The notes beneath the pieces were generated by a model that was given only the letters and a program-made list of their open reading frames with translations, ran no database searches and was not told the DNA's origin. A stretch of DNA of 22,500 nucleotides, taken from NCBI GenBank assembly GCA_012295275.1, contig CM022674.1:6511436-6533935 (forward strand). The letters are read 5' to 3'. Of the stretch, positions 8,888 through 17,714 are shown in pieces. A program made the translations under genes and the position numbers. The first letter of the stretch is position 1. Each line of letters opens with the position of its first letter. This stretch comes from Chrysomallon squamiferum (Eukaryota > Mollusca > Gastropoda > Neomphalida > Peltospiridae).

Positions 8888-9159
8888 TATTCTTGTTGTT
8901 TTTATTATTATTTTATATTTCATATTTTTTCAGCCGCTAGGATAGTTTGTTAAATAAACTTTTCATGCCATCATATGAAATTATATAAACTTTACTGTAT
9001 AATATGAATTATTATTTTTTTTTTTTTTTCTTAAAATATTTCATGTTTTTATTTATAATAATTTTCTGTTTACTTTTCCTTAGTTTTCTTTCTCTTCTCC
9101 CCTCTTCTTTCTTTCATCAAATCTGATTCAAAAAACAAATATATATAATAACACAAGAA

Positions 9160-9400
9160 TATTGCGTTCTCTATCCTTCACTTGTTTCTGACGCTGCCCC
9201 CCCCCCCAAGACGGCCATGTTAATCCGCTTTTATGAGTAAGCATATCGAACAATACACAATCATAGGTCGCATTCTTGTCTCCATAGAAACCAGGGTCAT
9301 TACAAAGAAATGATCGCAGATTTTTGGCGCCAAAAGTAAACGCTTATTATTTTCAGTTCAAAAGCGTTTTAAAAGCTTAGTGATATACTACTACTATACA
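9160..9400. promoter_or_regulatory. Candidate promoter or enhancer island with X-box and E2F palindrome
   Basis: Within 60 bases lie GTCTCCATAGAAAC (9278-9291), which fits the RFX X-box consensus GTHNYYATRRNAAC at every position, a GGGTCA half-site (9293-9298), and TTTTGGCGCCAAAA (9322-9335), a perfect 14-base palindrome containing the E2F core TTTGGCGC in both orientations. A C11 run (9197-9207) and a GGCCATGTT word, partly like a YY1 site, lie upstream. The cluster is promoter-like by motif content. No coding exon is recognisable within a few hundred bases on either side. Confidence 0.35.
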
Positions 9401-9408
9401 ACTTTTAA

Positions 9409-9447
<39 letters not shown>
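9409..9447. repeat. AAT trinucleotide array
   Basis: About 13 AAT units. The region after it to 9650 is AT-rich with AAT and AAAAT runs and a CTTT run (9601-9615). Confidence 0.95.
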
Positions 9448-9652
9448 CTACCTCTTGTTTAAATTTGTTTAGTTGAGAATAAAATGAGATTTAAAAAAAA
9501 AAATAATAATAATACAAATAAATAAGAAACAAAACATAAAATGAAGAATGAGCATATTTACATCTTACAAAATAAACAACTACAAAAATAAAAATAATTT
9601 CTTTCTTTCTTTCTTCTGTTGAATATTTTTTCTTCTTTTATTTTAAAGATTT

Positions 9653-9793
9653 AAAAAAAAAAAAAAAAAAAAAAAAGTTCAACTCTTATATCCGTTTCAA
9701 GGTTTTCTCCAAGTCGTTGTAATTCATTCTACTTTAAAAACGCATAAAAGACCTTTTTCTTCTTCTTCTTTTTTTTTTTTTTTTTTTTTTTTT
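9653..9793. repeat. A homopolymer followed by CTT/T homopolymer
   Basis: A24 at about 9653-9676 and CTT units passing into a T run at 9758-9793, separated by about 80 unique bases. The opposed A and T runs could pair. Confidence 0.85.
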
Positions 9794-10470
9794 GATGTCA
9801 GACACAGACGTAACCGCCCATAATGTCAAATTAACTGAAACCTTTTTCGTTTGCTGTCGAGACGGGAATGGGATCCCGTTTCAGAAATTCGGCTCATTTC
9901 GGACATTTTCGTCAAAATCCGCGCCCGAGTTACGTCTGACTCACTAAAAGTGGCGTAGCATGTCCGCATTTCCCGCATTCCGGAACGACATTTATAAACA
10001 CCGACTGAGAATAGCTTCATTGTCGATCCAGGCAAAGGCAAAACTGGGTCGCCCGTGTTTGCGCGTGACTAGAAATAAACTCTATCAACAGCCCGATGAA
10101 GGTCATTGTTTAAACGATACGCCCTTTGGTCATGACTCGAGCAGTGCCTTCTGCTTAAAGTTCTGCAGACGAACAGGTGACGTGAAAATGACGTCAGCTG
10201 ATTTTTTAAAATGTACTCTAAAATGCCAGTGGGGAAATCTCCCAACTAGTCTATTCTTCTCTCGCCATTCACCTTTCTTCCTGCTCCCAGTAGCTTGTGG
10301 GGAAAACAGTAAGCAAACTTTAACTACGTTTTACTAGGATGATGTCAGCACAATTATAAATAACGCAGAGCATGCGAATTGTGAATGCTACACCCACAAA
10401 TTATAATATCCCCCCCCGTATCTGTGACTTCAGAAGGTCGCGTGACGCGGTGGTCTGATTTTTAGGCCAC
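9794..10470. other. Large unique island with overlapping frames and promoter-type motifs
   Basis: The longest repeat-free, CpG-rich segment in the window. Plus-strand 9960-10337 is open for 125 codons (MSAFPAFRNDIYKHRLRIAS...), overlapped by a 71-codon minus-strand frame (9826-10041). The plus-strand peptide has balanced composition and several Cys, but no domain I can name, no signal peptide and no clear start context. Motifs seen are TTTCCCGC (E2F type, 9969-9976), an inverted repeat ACGGGA/TCCCGT near 9861-9880, CAGGTGACGTG near 10175-10185, a full CRE at 10189-10196, a TATAAATA word near 10357 and a C8 run near 10411. I favour regulatory DNA over a gene, with low certainty; this is the frame I would test first. 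Confidence 0.35.
10189..10196. promoter_or_regulatory. Palindromic CRE TGACGTCA
   Basis: A perfect CREB/ATF site, overlapped at its end by the E-box CAGCTG (10195-10200) and preceded by a CAGGTGACGTG word. CRE-like TTACGTCA words also occur at 12854-12861 and 15384-15391. Confidence 0.35.
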
Positions 10471-10607
10471 TTTTATTTCATTGTTTTAAATTTTAAATTT
10501 TTTTATTTTGTTTCTATTCTTTTTTTTTTCTTCTTCGTTTCTACTTTTTTTTTTTTTTTTTTTTTTTTCTTTTCTTTTTAAATTTGTTATTTTAATTTTA
10601 GTGTGTG

Positions 10608-10653
<46 letters not shown>

Positions 10654-10660
10654 GACTAGA
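10471..10660. repeat. T-rich tracts followed by a TA array
   Basis: T runs interrupted by CTTC at about 10495-10580, then GTGTGTATG and a TA array at about 10612-10650. Frames on both strands here are repeat artefacts. Confidence 0.9.
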
Positions 10661-10979
10661 ATTAAAAACATTAAATTAATTAAATACATTTAAAAAGACG
10701 ACAGTAAGTAAATAAACAAACTTAAATCCCTTATGATACTTATTGCTCATTATACATAACAACTGCCATTCTGTCATCATCCTGCACGTGCACACACTCA
10801 CACGTACACATTCCATCAGTGAAGAAAATAATGTTGACTATGATGATGACGATGAATAAACAAATATTTTTAGCTTTGCTTAATCATTACTGTCAATTAC
10901 AAACTCCAAAAATTAAGGTTAAAAAAAATATATAAAAAATATAAAAAAAAAAAAAAAAAAAAGGAAGGAATAAGAAAGA
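10661..10979. other. AT-rich DNA with an A homopolymer
   Basis: No gene. Contains a GATGATGACGATGA run near 10840-10854 and an A20 run near 10943-10962. Confidence 0.6.
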
Positions 10980-11400
10980 AATGTCCCCCAGAAGGTCATA
11001 TTATTCATACTCGCCCTCTGTCATCCTTTCCTTGAAAACATTAAATTTACAACTTATTTATTTAGCGAATCGAGCTTCCGTGTACTTTCCTTTGTTTAAA
11101 AATCGACGTGGTCGAAAACACGTTCAGTGGGAAAGTCAGGTTCTGTGAATGAAAGATTAACTCGTTTGTTTTACCGATCGATTCATGACGTTTGTAACAT
11201 AAATGAAAACACAGTGTCTGTTTTTTTTGTTTTTGTTTAGATGCCCAGAAGTATTAGAACCAGGAAGAATGATTTAAAAAGTGAAGAAAAAAAGTAGAAA
11301 GGAAAAAGGATTTAGATAAAATAGGACTGAGCTATGTGTTTAGTGAAATATGACATCACGAAATGTAACAAAATGGAAGAAACATAATCCGAAATTTCTT
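10980..11400. other. Unique sequence, no gene seen
   Basis: Mostly non-repetitive. Purine-rich at 11270-11310. ACGTTCAGTG at 11120 recurs at 17365. Nothing gene-like. Confidence 0.45.
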
Positions 11401-11468
11401 GATAACCTGTTATTTCATTTAGAGGTTCCTACTATAAAACCTTTTTCATCATCATAATTATGTCCTCC

Positions 11469-11544
<76 letters not shown>
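11401..11544. repeat. Duplicated flank plus CT array, copy A
   Basis: The 70 bases at 11401-11470 begin GATAACCTGTTATTTCATTT, continue through CCTACTATAAAAC and end in CCATA immediately before a CT array (11471-11544). The same arrangement recurs at 12016-12190. Confidence 0.85.
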
Positions 11545-11546
<2 letters not shown>

Positions 11547-11911
11547 GTTCACCAAAAATATAAGGTGAGATCATCAATCCATTTATAAAAATAAAATAAC
11601 AAGTCACCATTTTGAAACCCTCATTTTAAACATTTTTTCGTAATTACGTCTTAAATCCGGAAAGAACCGGGAAGTACTCATACCAGAATTAGCAACTGAC
11701 TGATTTATGAAAAAAAAGAAGTAAAACATTATTCAAAAATTTCCTGGAAAACTTTAAATAGATATTCAGTTCTGTTTTGTCACGTCATGGTTACCCCCCA
11801 CGAAAAAAATAAGTCACGTTTCTAAATTAGTCTTTATTTCAGATACAAGAAAAAGTCTAAAATAATTTTTTATTTATGGTTTTAGACCTTTCCATTTTCT
11901 TCAACATTTAT
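11545..11911. other. Unique AT-rich sequence
   Basis: No gene or array. Separates the CT array of copy A from the next CA/CT array. It contains a short run of C near 11793. Confidence 0.5.
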
Positions 11912-11916
11912 AACAC

Positions 11917-12003
<87 letters not shown>
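11912..12003. repeat. CA array passing into a CT array
   Basis: CA units with one CG variant (11912-11932) are followed by about 34 CT units to 12003. Confidence 0.95.
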
Positions 12004-12005
<2 letters not shown>

Positions 12006-12015
12006 GTTATTCAGG

Positions 12016-12121
12016 GATAACCTATTATTTCATTTAGCAGGTCCTACGATAAAACTTTTTATCTTTATCATTATCATTATTATCATCATTATATTAATAT
12101 ATTATTTTCCTGAGGTTTTCC

Positions 12122-12190
<69 letters not shown>
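12016..12190. repeat. Duplicated flank plus CT array, copy B
   Basis: GATAACCTATTATTTCATTT at the start, then GGTCCTACGATAAAAC, an expanded ATC/ATT section and CCATA before a CT array (about 12124-12190). It matches copy A (11401-11544) at start, middle and end; the length difference lies in the ATC/ATT part. ATTCAGGGATAA occurs both just before copy B (12009-12020) and after its CT array (about 12201-12212), suggesting a further partial copy. Confidence 0.85.
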
Positions 12191-12193
<3 letters not shown>

Positions 12194-12440
12194 ACACGTC
12201 ATTCAGGGATAATGATAAACATAGAAAAAGAGATATTTTTAGCAAGGCACAGTTACAGTTCTGTAATTCTTTGTCAAAAGTACGTTTTCCGAAATCCAGT
12301 CTCTTTGTAGCGCAGTTCCACACTGCGCGCATGCGTGCTTAACATAATGTAAAATGAGTACATGTGTTCCCAATCGAGCAGACGAATTCAGGCTAAAGGG
12401 CCAAAACTCTGACCGAGATTCAATGTCATCGAGCTAATCA
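12191..12440. other. Unique island with an NRF1-like palindrome
   Basis: Non-repetitive and CpG-containing. TGCGCGCATGCGTGC at 12324-12338 contains GCGCATGCGT, close to the NRF1 consensus. A 76-codon minus-strand frame that reads into the CT array (12102-12332) is not a gene. Confidence 0.4.
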
Positions 12441-12670
12441 ATACTTGCACTATTTCCATCTCTCCCATTTCCCTTTCTTTTCTTTTTTTTTCTTTTTATT
12501 ATTTCGTCAGTTCCTTCTTTTTAATTATTCGCTGTTGCTGATCTGTCATAATTTTCTTCTGTTTTCTATTTCATTTCATTTTCATTTATTTCATAGCTTT
12601 TTTTTTCTTCTTTTGTTTTATTCTTTATTATTATCTTCTTTCTTTTTTTTTAATTTATTTATTTAAATGC
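12441..12670. repeat. Pyrimidine-rich tract
   Basis: T/C-rich low-complexity sequence with short TTTC, TCATT and TTATT runs. The translated frame is Phe/Leu/Ser and not coding. Confidence 0.75.
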
Positions 12671-12679
12671 CTTCGCTAA

Positions 12680-12990
12680 ACCTCAAGTCGATATAAATTC
12701 CAGAACTTTCTATTTCTAGCCTTGAAGAAAGACGAACGGGTCACCCAAACATGCAACAGTAACTTCGAGATATCGATCCACTTTGATGATGTCGCTATTT
12801 TTGGAGCTTCGCCAGACAGGCTAAAACGCGGCATTGTCCTGAAATGGTATGCTTTACGTCACAGTATTATCTGCGTCAGAGAAAACTGGCCAATCACAGC
12901 TAATAATAGATCAAGGTGTCCCCAAGCGGTTCAATATGTTCCGCAAAGACATCGAGTGCAACAACCTTATATGTGTGTTTTACTGCTGCT
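12680..12990. promoter_or_regulatory. Unique island with CRE-like and CCAAT motifs
   Basis: TTACGTCA (12854-12861), TGCGTCAG about 15 bases later, and GGCCAATCAC (CCAATCA at 12890-12896) lie within 45 bases, an arrangement typical of CREB/AP-1 plus NF-Y promoters. An open frame from 12722 covers the island for about 85 residues and then runs into a CT array, where it becomes Ser-Leu repeats. It has no recognisable domain, so I do not call it. Confidence 0.3.
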
Positions 12991-13010
12991 TTTTTTTTTT
13001 ATCTCTGTTT

Positions 13011-13022
13011 TCTCTCTCTCTT

Positions 13023-13067
<45 letters not shown>
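13011..13067. repeat. CT array with a T-run interruption
   Basis: A CT block, T7, then about 20 further CT units. Confidence 0.95.
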
Positions 13068-13069
<2 letters not shown>

Positions 13070-13525
13070 AAATTTCTATTTCCTTCTTTTTATTTCTTTT
13101 TTTTAAATATTTTTGTTAGTATTTTGTTTTATTGTTTATTGATTATTATCATTTTTATCATTATTATTATTATAAACCTAATCTTACAACAATAATAAAA
13201 ATAATATTAAATAAATAATTATTTAAATGAACATACGAAGAAATATTAATTAAATACATTTTTATTAATTAATTAACTAACTAATTTTTAGAAAAAGCAG
13301 TTTTTATTTTTCTTATTATTTATTTGTATGTTAGATTGGTTGATGGACTGATTGGTTGGCTGGTTTTATTTCATTTCATTTTATTTTATTTATATTATTT
13401 TTATTATTTATTTTTCTTTCTTTCTTTCTTTCTTTCTTTTTTATTATTATTTTATTATTATTATTCTTTATTTCCTTCCTTTTTTCTTCCCTTTTTATTT
13501 TATTTTTTTATTTTTTTGAAATTGT
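13068..13525. repeat. AT- and T-rich low-complexity stretch
   Basis: TTTTA, ATT, TTAATTAA and TTTC runs (TTTC at about 13414-13440). Frames across 13324-13626 are Phe/Leu-rich and not coding. Confidence 0.8.
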
Positions 13526-13762
13526 GTTTTCCGAACATGACTTGCCGTCTCTTACCGATTTTTCGCGATATTTTCCGAATGTTTCACTTGTTCCGCTTTT
13601 GCGATCAGCTCGATAATTCTGAATAGTAATTGGAAGTCGTGTTTATTGTGAGGCTAGTAACCTTCCTGTACCGTTACTGGCTACTTGCCAAGTTCACTTT
13701 TCTCCCAGGGCATGGCAAAGTACAGTCTACGACGTTACATACGATTTAAATCAATAGTTAAA

Positions 13763-13798
<36 letters not shown>

Positions 13799-13925
13799 TG
13801 ATTTTTCGTCCCGGACACTGTTCTATAAATAGAAAGGACTTCCACAGACGTCGGCTGTTTGTACGAATTAGCAGTAGTGGTGGGTGGGGTGGGGGGTGAC
13901 ATGCAGACGTGAATATATGTCTGAT
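13526..13925. other. Unique island interrupted by a T homopolymer, with a G-rich patch
   Basis: Balanced sequence at 13530-13760 and 13797-13925, split by T28 (13768-13795). TCGCGA lies at 13563-13568. A G-rich patch at 13879-13896 has tracts of 2, 3, 4 and 6 G with single-base loops, a possible G-quadruplex. Confidence 0.45.
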
Positions 13926-13930
13926 AGTTC

Positions 13931-13933
<3 letters not shown>

Positions 13934-13962
<29 letters not shown>
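13934..13962. repeat. T homopolymer
   Basis: T29, the second long T run within 170 bases. Confidence 0.9.
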
Positions 13963-13964
<2 letters not shown>

Positions 13965-14470
13965 GTGTTACACATTTTTTTAATAGTTATTTATGTATCA
14001 GACTAAAATAAAATACTTGATTTTAAACAAAGCTTGAAATATGAAATACATATATGTATGTACACACAAATAATAAATTAGCTGTCTGTCAGATCCAATC
14101 AATCATTTTGATAAAATTACATGCCTAAGTATTAAAGTGAAATTAGACGAGCAAGAACGAGAATAATAAAAATCAATATTTTATGGGCAGAGTCAAGACT
14201 GTACTGCAGCGCTTATTACAATACATGAAATAAGACATTCAGGGAAAATTTTAAAATGTTATATATAAAAAAATAAAAAAATAAAAATCGAAAACAGGAG
14301 ACAATATTTAACTCGCTTAAAACAAAAATAAATTTAAATGAAATAATGTATTCAAATGTTTTGGCTGTTGTAGTAGTTGTTGTTAATGATGATGATGGTA
14401 TTTTCAACTCCGGTATCCAGTTGTGCAGGTTTTGATTTAGTTTGATCAAAAATAAAATAAAAATAAAAAT
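13963..14470. other. AT-rich unique sequence
   Basis: No gene. A CCAATCA word at 14095-14101, an AAAAAT run at 14270-14287 and a GTTGTAGTAGTTG run near 14366. The minus-strand frame 14216-14584 is Leu/Ser from the neighbouring array. Confidence 0.5.
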
Positions 14471-14472
14471 AT

Positions 14473-14531
<59 letters not shown>

Positions 14532-14551
14532 AATAATAATAATAATAATAA
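14473..14551. repeat. GAT array passing into AAT array
   Basis: About 19 GAT units followed by about seven AAT units and a few AAC-like copies. Read plus-strand it gives poly-Asp then poly-Asn, an artefact. Confidence 0.95.
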
Positions 14552-14639
14552 CAACACATTAAAACACATTAATGTAATTATCACATTATTTATGTTTTAT
14601 TCATGCTCCTGTTTTTCTTATTCTAATTATCTTTAACAT

Positions 14640-14740
14640 CATTCTAATTATCGTCATTATTATTATTTTTATTTTTATTGTTGTTGTTTTGTTGTTATTA
14701 TTATTATTATTGTTACTGTTGTTATTGTTATTATCATAGC
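14640..14740. repeat. Degenerate ATT/GTT tract
   Basis: Mixed ATT, GTT and CTGTT units; low complexity. Confidence 0.85.
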
Positions 14741-14989
14741 TGCAATACGTCTGGTGTCAATGTATCTTTCGCCGACTGTAATCAGCTGAAAAACAAAACA
14801 CAAATAGCACAGGTCTACGTCTTATTGAGACCTTCATTCACACCTAGCACATTTACCTGTCTAATTACAGGTAAACAGCAAAACAAAATAAAAAATAATA
14901 ATAATAAAAAAATTAAAAAAATCACACAACAAATACACAAATGTATGCAGAAAAAAAGAGACAAGTCAATGATCGCAAGTCTTTTGTCA
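14741..14989. other. Unique DNA with an A-rich centre
   Basis: Unique at 14741-14878, then AAAAT/AAC-rich to about 14960. A TTACCTGTCTAATTACAGGTAA segment (about 14851-14873) contains the inverted repeat TTACCTGT/ACAGGTAA. No gene. Confidence 0.5.
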
Positions 14990-15480
14990 AAAAAAGACGT
15001 CACCTGCAACAACACAAAAGGCTGTTGTCGCAGTTATGCGGTCACTCAGCTAGGCATTGTCGTTGCCGCCGTCGTCATTTGTCCTCGCTTGCTTAGTGGC
15101 GAGCGCTCGTGAACGGTAGGCAGGAGGGGGGAGGGATAACGGGGCAAGGGACAAGGCTACGGAATGGATCGATAATAAGCCTTTACAACATTAAGCTGAT
15201 GTCTATCACCGCAAGGTGGGTGACTGACTGCATTTCCAACTGATCTCTTCTTCTGTGTCGTTTTTTTTCCTTCCATCTTTTCTGACGCACTGGATAATTC
15301 TTAGGTGACAGCACTGTTCAGATGACCACAAGAATAGACGAGAAGGTGAATCTGCAAGGCGCGGTCTGTGACCGTCCATGTTCTTACGTCACCGTGTTAA
15401 TGATATCGGTAGGCTAATGACGTCTGCGACCAACCTGAAAACAGTTCTTGCGCGAGACCTACTGGGATCGATACTGGTTA
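14990..15480. promoter_or_regulatory. CpG-rich island with a G-quadruplex and CRE-like sites
   Basis: One of the most GC- and CpG-rich segments in the window. It holds GACGTCA (14996-15002), GCCGCCGTCG near 15066, a four-tract G-quadruplex motif (15126-15150), TTACGTCA (15384-15391) and TGACGT (15418-15423). The end of a 144-codon frame (14678-15112) overlaps it, but that frame starts in a microsatellite and has no domain. Candidate regulatory element or unrecognised promoter. Confidence 0.35.
15126..15150 (+). other. Consensus G-quadruplex motif
   Basis: G6 (15126-15131), one-base loop, G3 (15133-15135), five-base loop, G4 (15141-15144), three-base loop, G3 (15148-15150). This satisfies the usual rule of four tracts of at least three G with loops of 1-7. 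Confidence 0.7.
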
Positions 15481-15543
15481 GAGGAATTAATTTTAAATTT
15501 AGAAGAAAAACAATAAAACAATACTTATAATACTACTACTAAT

Positions 15544-15544
<1 letters not shown>

Positions 15545-15584
<40 letters not shown>

Positions 15585-15594
15585 TAATAATAAA
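15545..15594. repeat. AAT trinucleotide array
   Basis: About 15 AAT units with one AAC interruption near 15581. Confidence 0.95.
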
Positions 15595-15702
15595 ACAGAA
15601 TAACATACATTATCACGTTACAACAACTTAGTTCTATAGAAACGGCAGATCATTAAATCAATATATACCCATACACATACATTACTGTGTTCTTGTGTGC
15701 AC

Positions 15703-15703
15703 G

Positions 15704-15754
<51 letters not shown>
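15703..15754. repeat. TA array passing into CA array
   Basis: TA units with one AATA break, followed by about nine CA units. Confidence 0.95.
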
Positions 15755-15769
15755 GATATATGTCTGTGT

Positions 15770-16390
15770 TGCTGTTGCGAGAAATAGAACGATAGTTCGT
15801 AACAAACAGGGACATGAAATAATCCGTTACATTTCGCGAAGTTTCCTTGCGAAGAGCTATCATATTTAAAACAATTCGCAACAACAATAATAATATTATT
15901 ACGCTTGTCGGCAGAACTGTCTTCTCGCGATTTCTCGTTTTATGTTCTCGGTCAGTTCGCTACCTAAATATCCCTCAAGAAACGGGCCAAATTTTACGGG
16001 ATCATTAATTTTACATGTGTAATATAAAAATATATATATATCCAGTAGAGGTTATCTGTCACCTCAGCCCGAAAGGCGTTTCAAAAACAGCAATAGAAGG
16101 TTTAACACAATTTTCATTTGGAAGGTTTCCTGATAGAAAAGGTTATGGCGTTAAATTCAGGGAGGCGGTACTAACTTCCAAGGGCAGAGGCGGAATACGA
16201 AATTTGGACGGCGGTAATGCGGCCAAGGATTTTCGTAGAGGGGTCAATGACCGAATGTCAAGTGCTTACTGCCATCATGCTACATCCAAAATAGTTTACG
16301 TTGTTGTTGAAGTTGTTATTCTAAATCGTAATAAAACAGATTTAGTTCTAAGTTTATTTATTGATATCGTTCAGATGCATTCTTAGTTGA
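15770..16390 (+). other. Unique island with a 123-codon frame of unknown meaning
   Basis: Repeat-free and CpG-containing, with TCGCGA at 15834 and 15925. Plus-strand 16015-16386 is open for 123 codons (MCNIKIYIYPVEVICHLSPK...). Its middle (about residues 15-90) has balanced composition rich in Gly, Arg and Lys, unlike the repeat-derived frames, but it shows no recognisable domain, signal peptide or strong start context, and its ends are AT-rich. It may be a chance frame, a decayed element or an unannotated exon. Confidence 0.2.
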
Positions 16391-16880
16391 TAATGTCATA
16401 AAAGGTTATGTGCATGTTCATCCAAGTTAGAAAATTCTAAATTTTGTTCTACCCCCTCTCTCTCTCCCTTATGTTCTCTCTCTGATTGTATATAAGTATA
16501 TATTCAAAGTCATTCAGATTAAATCTGCATAGTATATATATATTATATATATAATTTTTTCTGTATTTTGATTTTGTTTTTACATTTGGTAAACATTTAA
16601 AATCGTAAAATTGGCGTATTTTATACATTAATAAAATATTAATATTCTGTCCATCAGCCTCTCTTTGCTTTTAGCATACAAATATCTATCCTCTTCTTTG
16701 AAGCGTATGTCTGCTATAATTTGACATCTTCACAAACAGACATTAAAATATAACATGAATAAAGGGGAAATAGGAGAGAAAGAAATGATAATTAAAGTTC
16801 AAATTTAAGCCAACAAACCTAGAAAGTGTATGTAACAAAAATCTTATTAATGTGACACTTTAAATAATTGCGTATATTCA
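16391..16880. other. AT-rich unique DNA
   Basis: No gene. A short CT run near 16456-16485 and a TATATA palindrome near 16533-16553. Confidence 0.5.
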
Positions 16881-16911
<31 letters not shown>

Positions 16912-16924
16912 ATACACACACACA
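16881..16924. repeat. GT array forming a hairpin with a CA array
   Basis: GT units (16881-16904) meet TATA, a two-base TG centre, TATA and CA units. Bases 16895-16908 pair perfectly with 16911-16924. Confidence 0.9.
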
Positions 16925-17339
16925 GACTAACAATGCATGCACATTCACTTCCATACTAGACATTTTAGTAACAGCAATAATGGTGATATTCACAGAAAAA
17001 AACCCGAAAACAAAACCCAGAAACATTGTTAATTTTTTCTTTCACTTTTTCCGTCAATTTTTTTTTAGCTTTTTTTCTAAGATTAAAAGGATAAAAATAA
17101 ATTTTAAGAAAGTGTATTTGTGTATTATAACACTTAATCGTGGGATGTGGGGGGCATTGATCTGATATGAACGCATATCAAAATAGATTTTGAAAAAATA
17201 ATAACAATAAGAAAAAGAAAAACAACAATAATAACAAACACCCCAAATCGATATACATGCAGACATTTCAGTGGTACGAAATTTGTATGAATATTCTATT
17301 ATATATTTGTTTTGTCTTAAATTATCTATAGTTTCGTTT
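16925..17339. other. AT-rich DNA, no gene seen
   Basis: Contains T and A-rich runs and an AAC/AAT run at 17199-17238. Overlapping frames at 16884-17266 are low complexity. Confidence 0.5.
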
Positions 17340-17560
17340 TGCTAAGGTTTAACGTTTGTTCCTTACGTTCAGTGACATGGCTACGCTCGTATTTAAGCCA
17401 ATGTATTCAGTACAGTACCAAGCCCCCCCCCCCAGCCAATCAGAAGAGAGAAGATATTGACCGCGGAACCTTGTAGATGGTCATTCGCGTAATTAGCTGC
17501 TCAGAGGACGTTGATCGGACATTGACCTGTCCGAAACGACATGGAAGCTAAAATCAATTT
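17340..17560. other. Unique island with C11 and CCAAT box
   Basis: Balanced, CpG-containing sequence. C11 at 17423-17433 is followed by a CCAATCA box (17436-17442), and GACC words lie near 17458 and 17524. Candidate regulatory DNA. Confidence 0.35.
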
Positions 17561-17600
17561 ACTGTACATAGTATATATATATATACGTTAAACACAAAGT

Positions 17601-17613
17601 CTTCTTCTTCTTC

Positions 17614-17699
<86 letters not shown>

Positions 17700-17714
17700 A
17701 CTGATGATGATGAT
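17601..17714. repeat. Four-block trinucleotide array CTT, ATT, GTT, GAT
   Basis: CTT (17601-17615), ATT (17616-17663), GTT (17664-17699) and, after a three-base break, GAT (17703-17714). The first three blocks abut and differ only in the first base of the unit. Confidence 0.95.

Noticed and set aside
9653-9676. A homopolymers as poly(A) tails of retroposed genes or SINEs (also 3664-3688, 18150-18168)
   Set aside because: No coding remnant, tRNA-like A and B boxes or target-site duplications are visible upstream. In this AT-rich DNA, homopolymers are common on both strands.
10411-10418. C homopolymers (also 9197-9207 and 17423-17433) as functional sites
   Set aside because: Single C runs without further G or C tracts do not meet quadruplex or i-motif rules, and slippage is a simpler explanation.
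12722-13195. 157-codon plus-strand frame
   Set aside because: The first half is unique but unrecognised, and the second half is CT-array and T-run translation.
14216-14584. Poly-Ser/Leu minus-strand frame and the opposite poly-Asp/Asn frame
   Set aside because: Both strands of the GAT/AAT array stay open only because the repeat has no stop in those frames.
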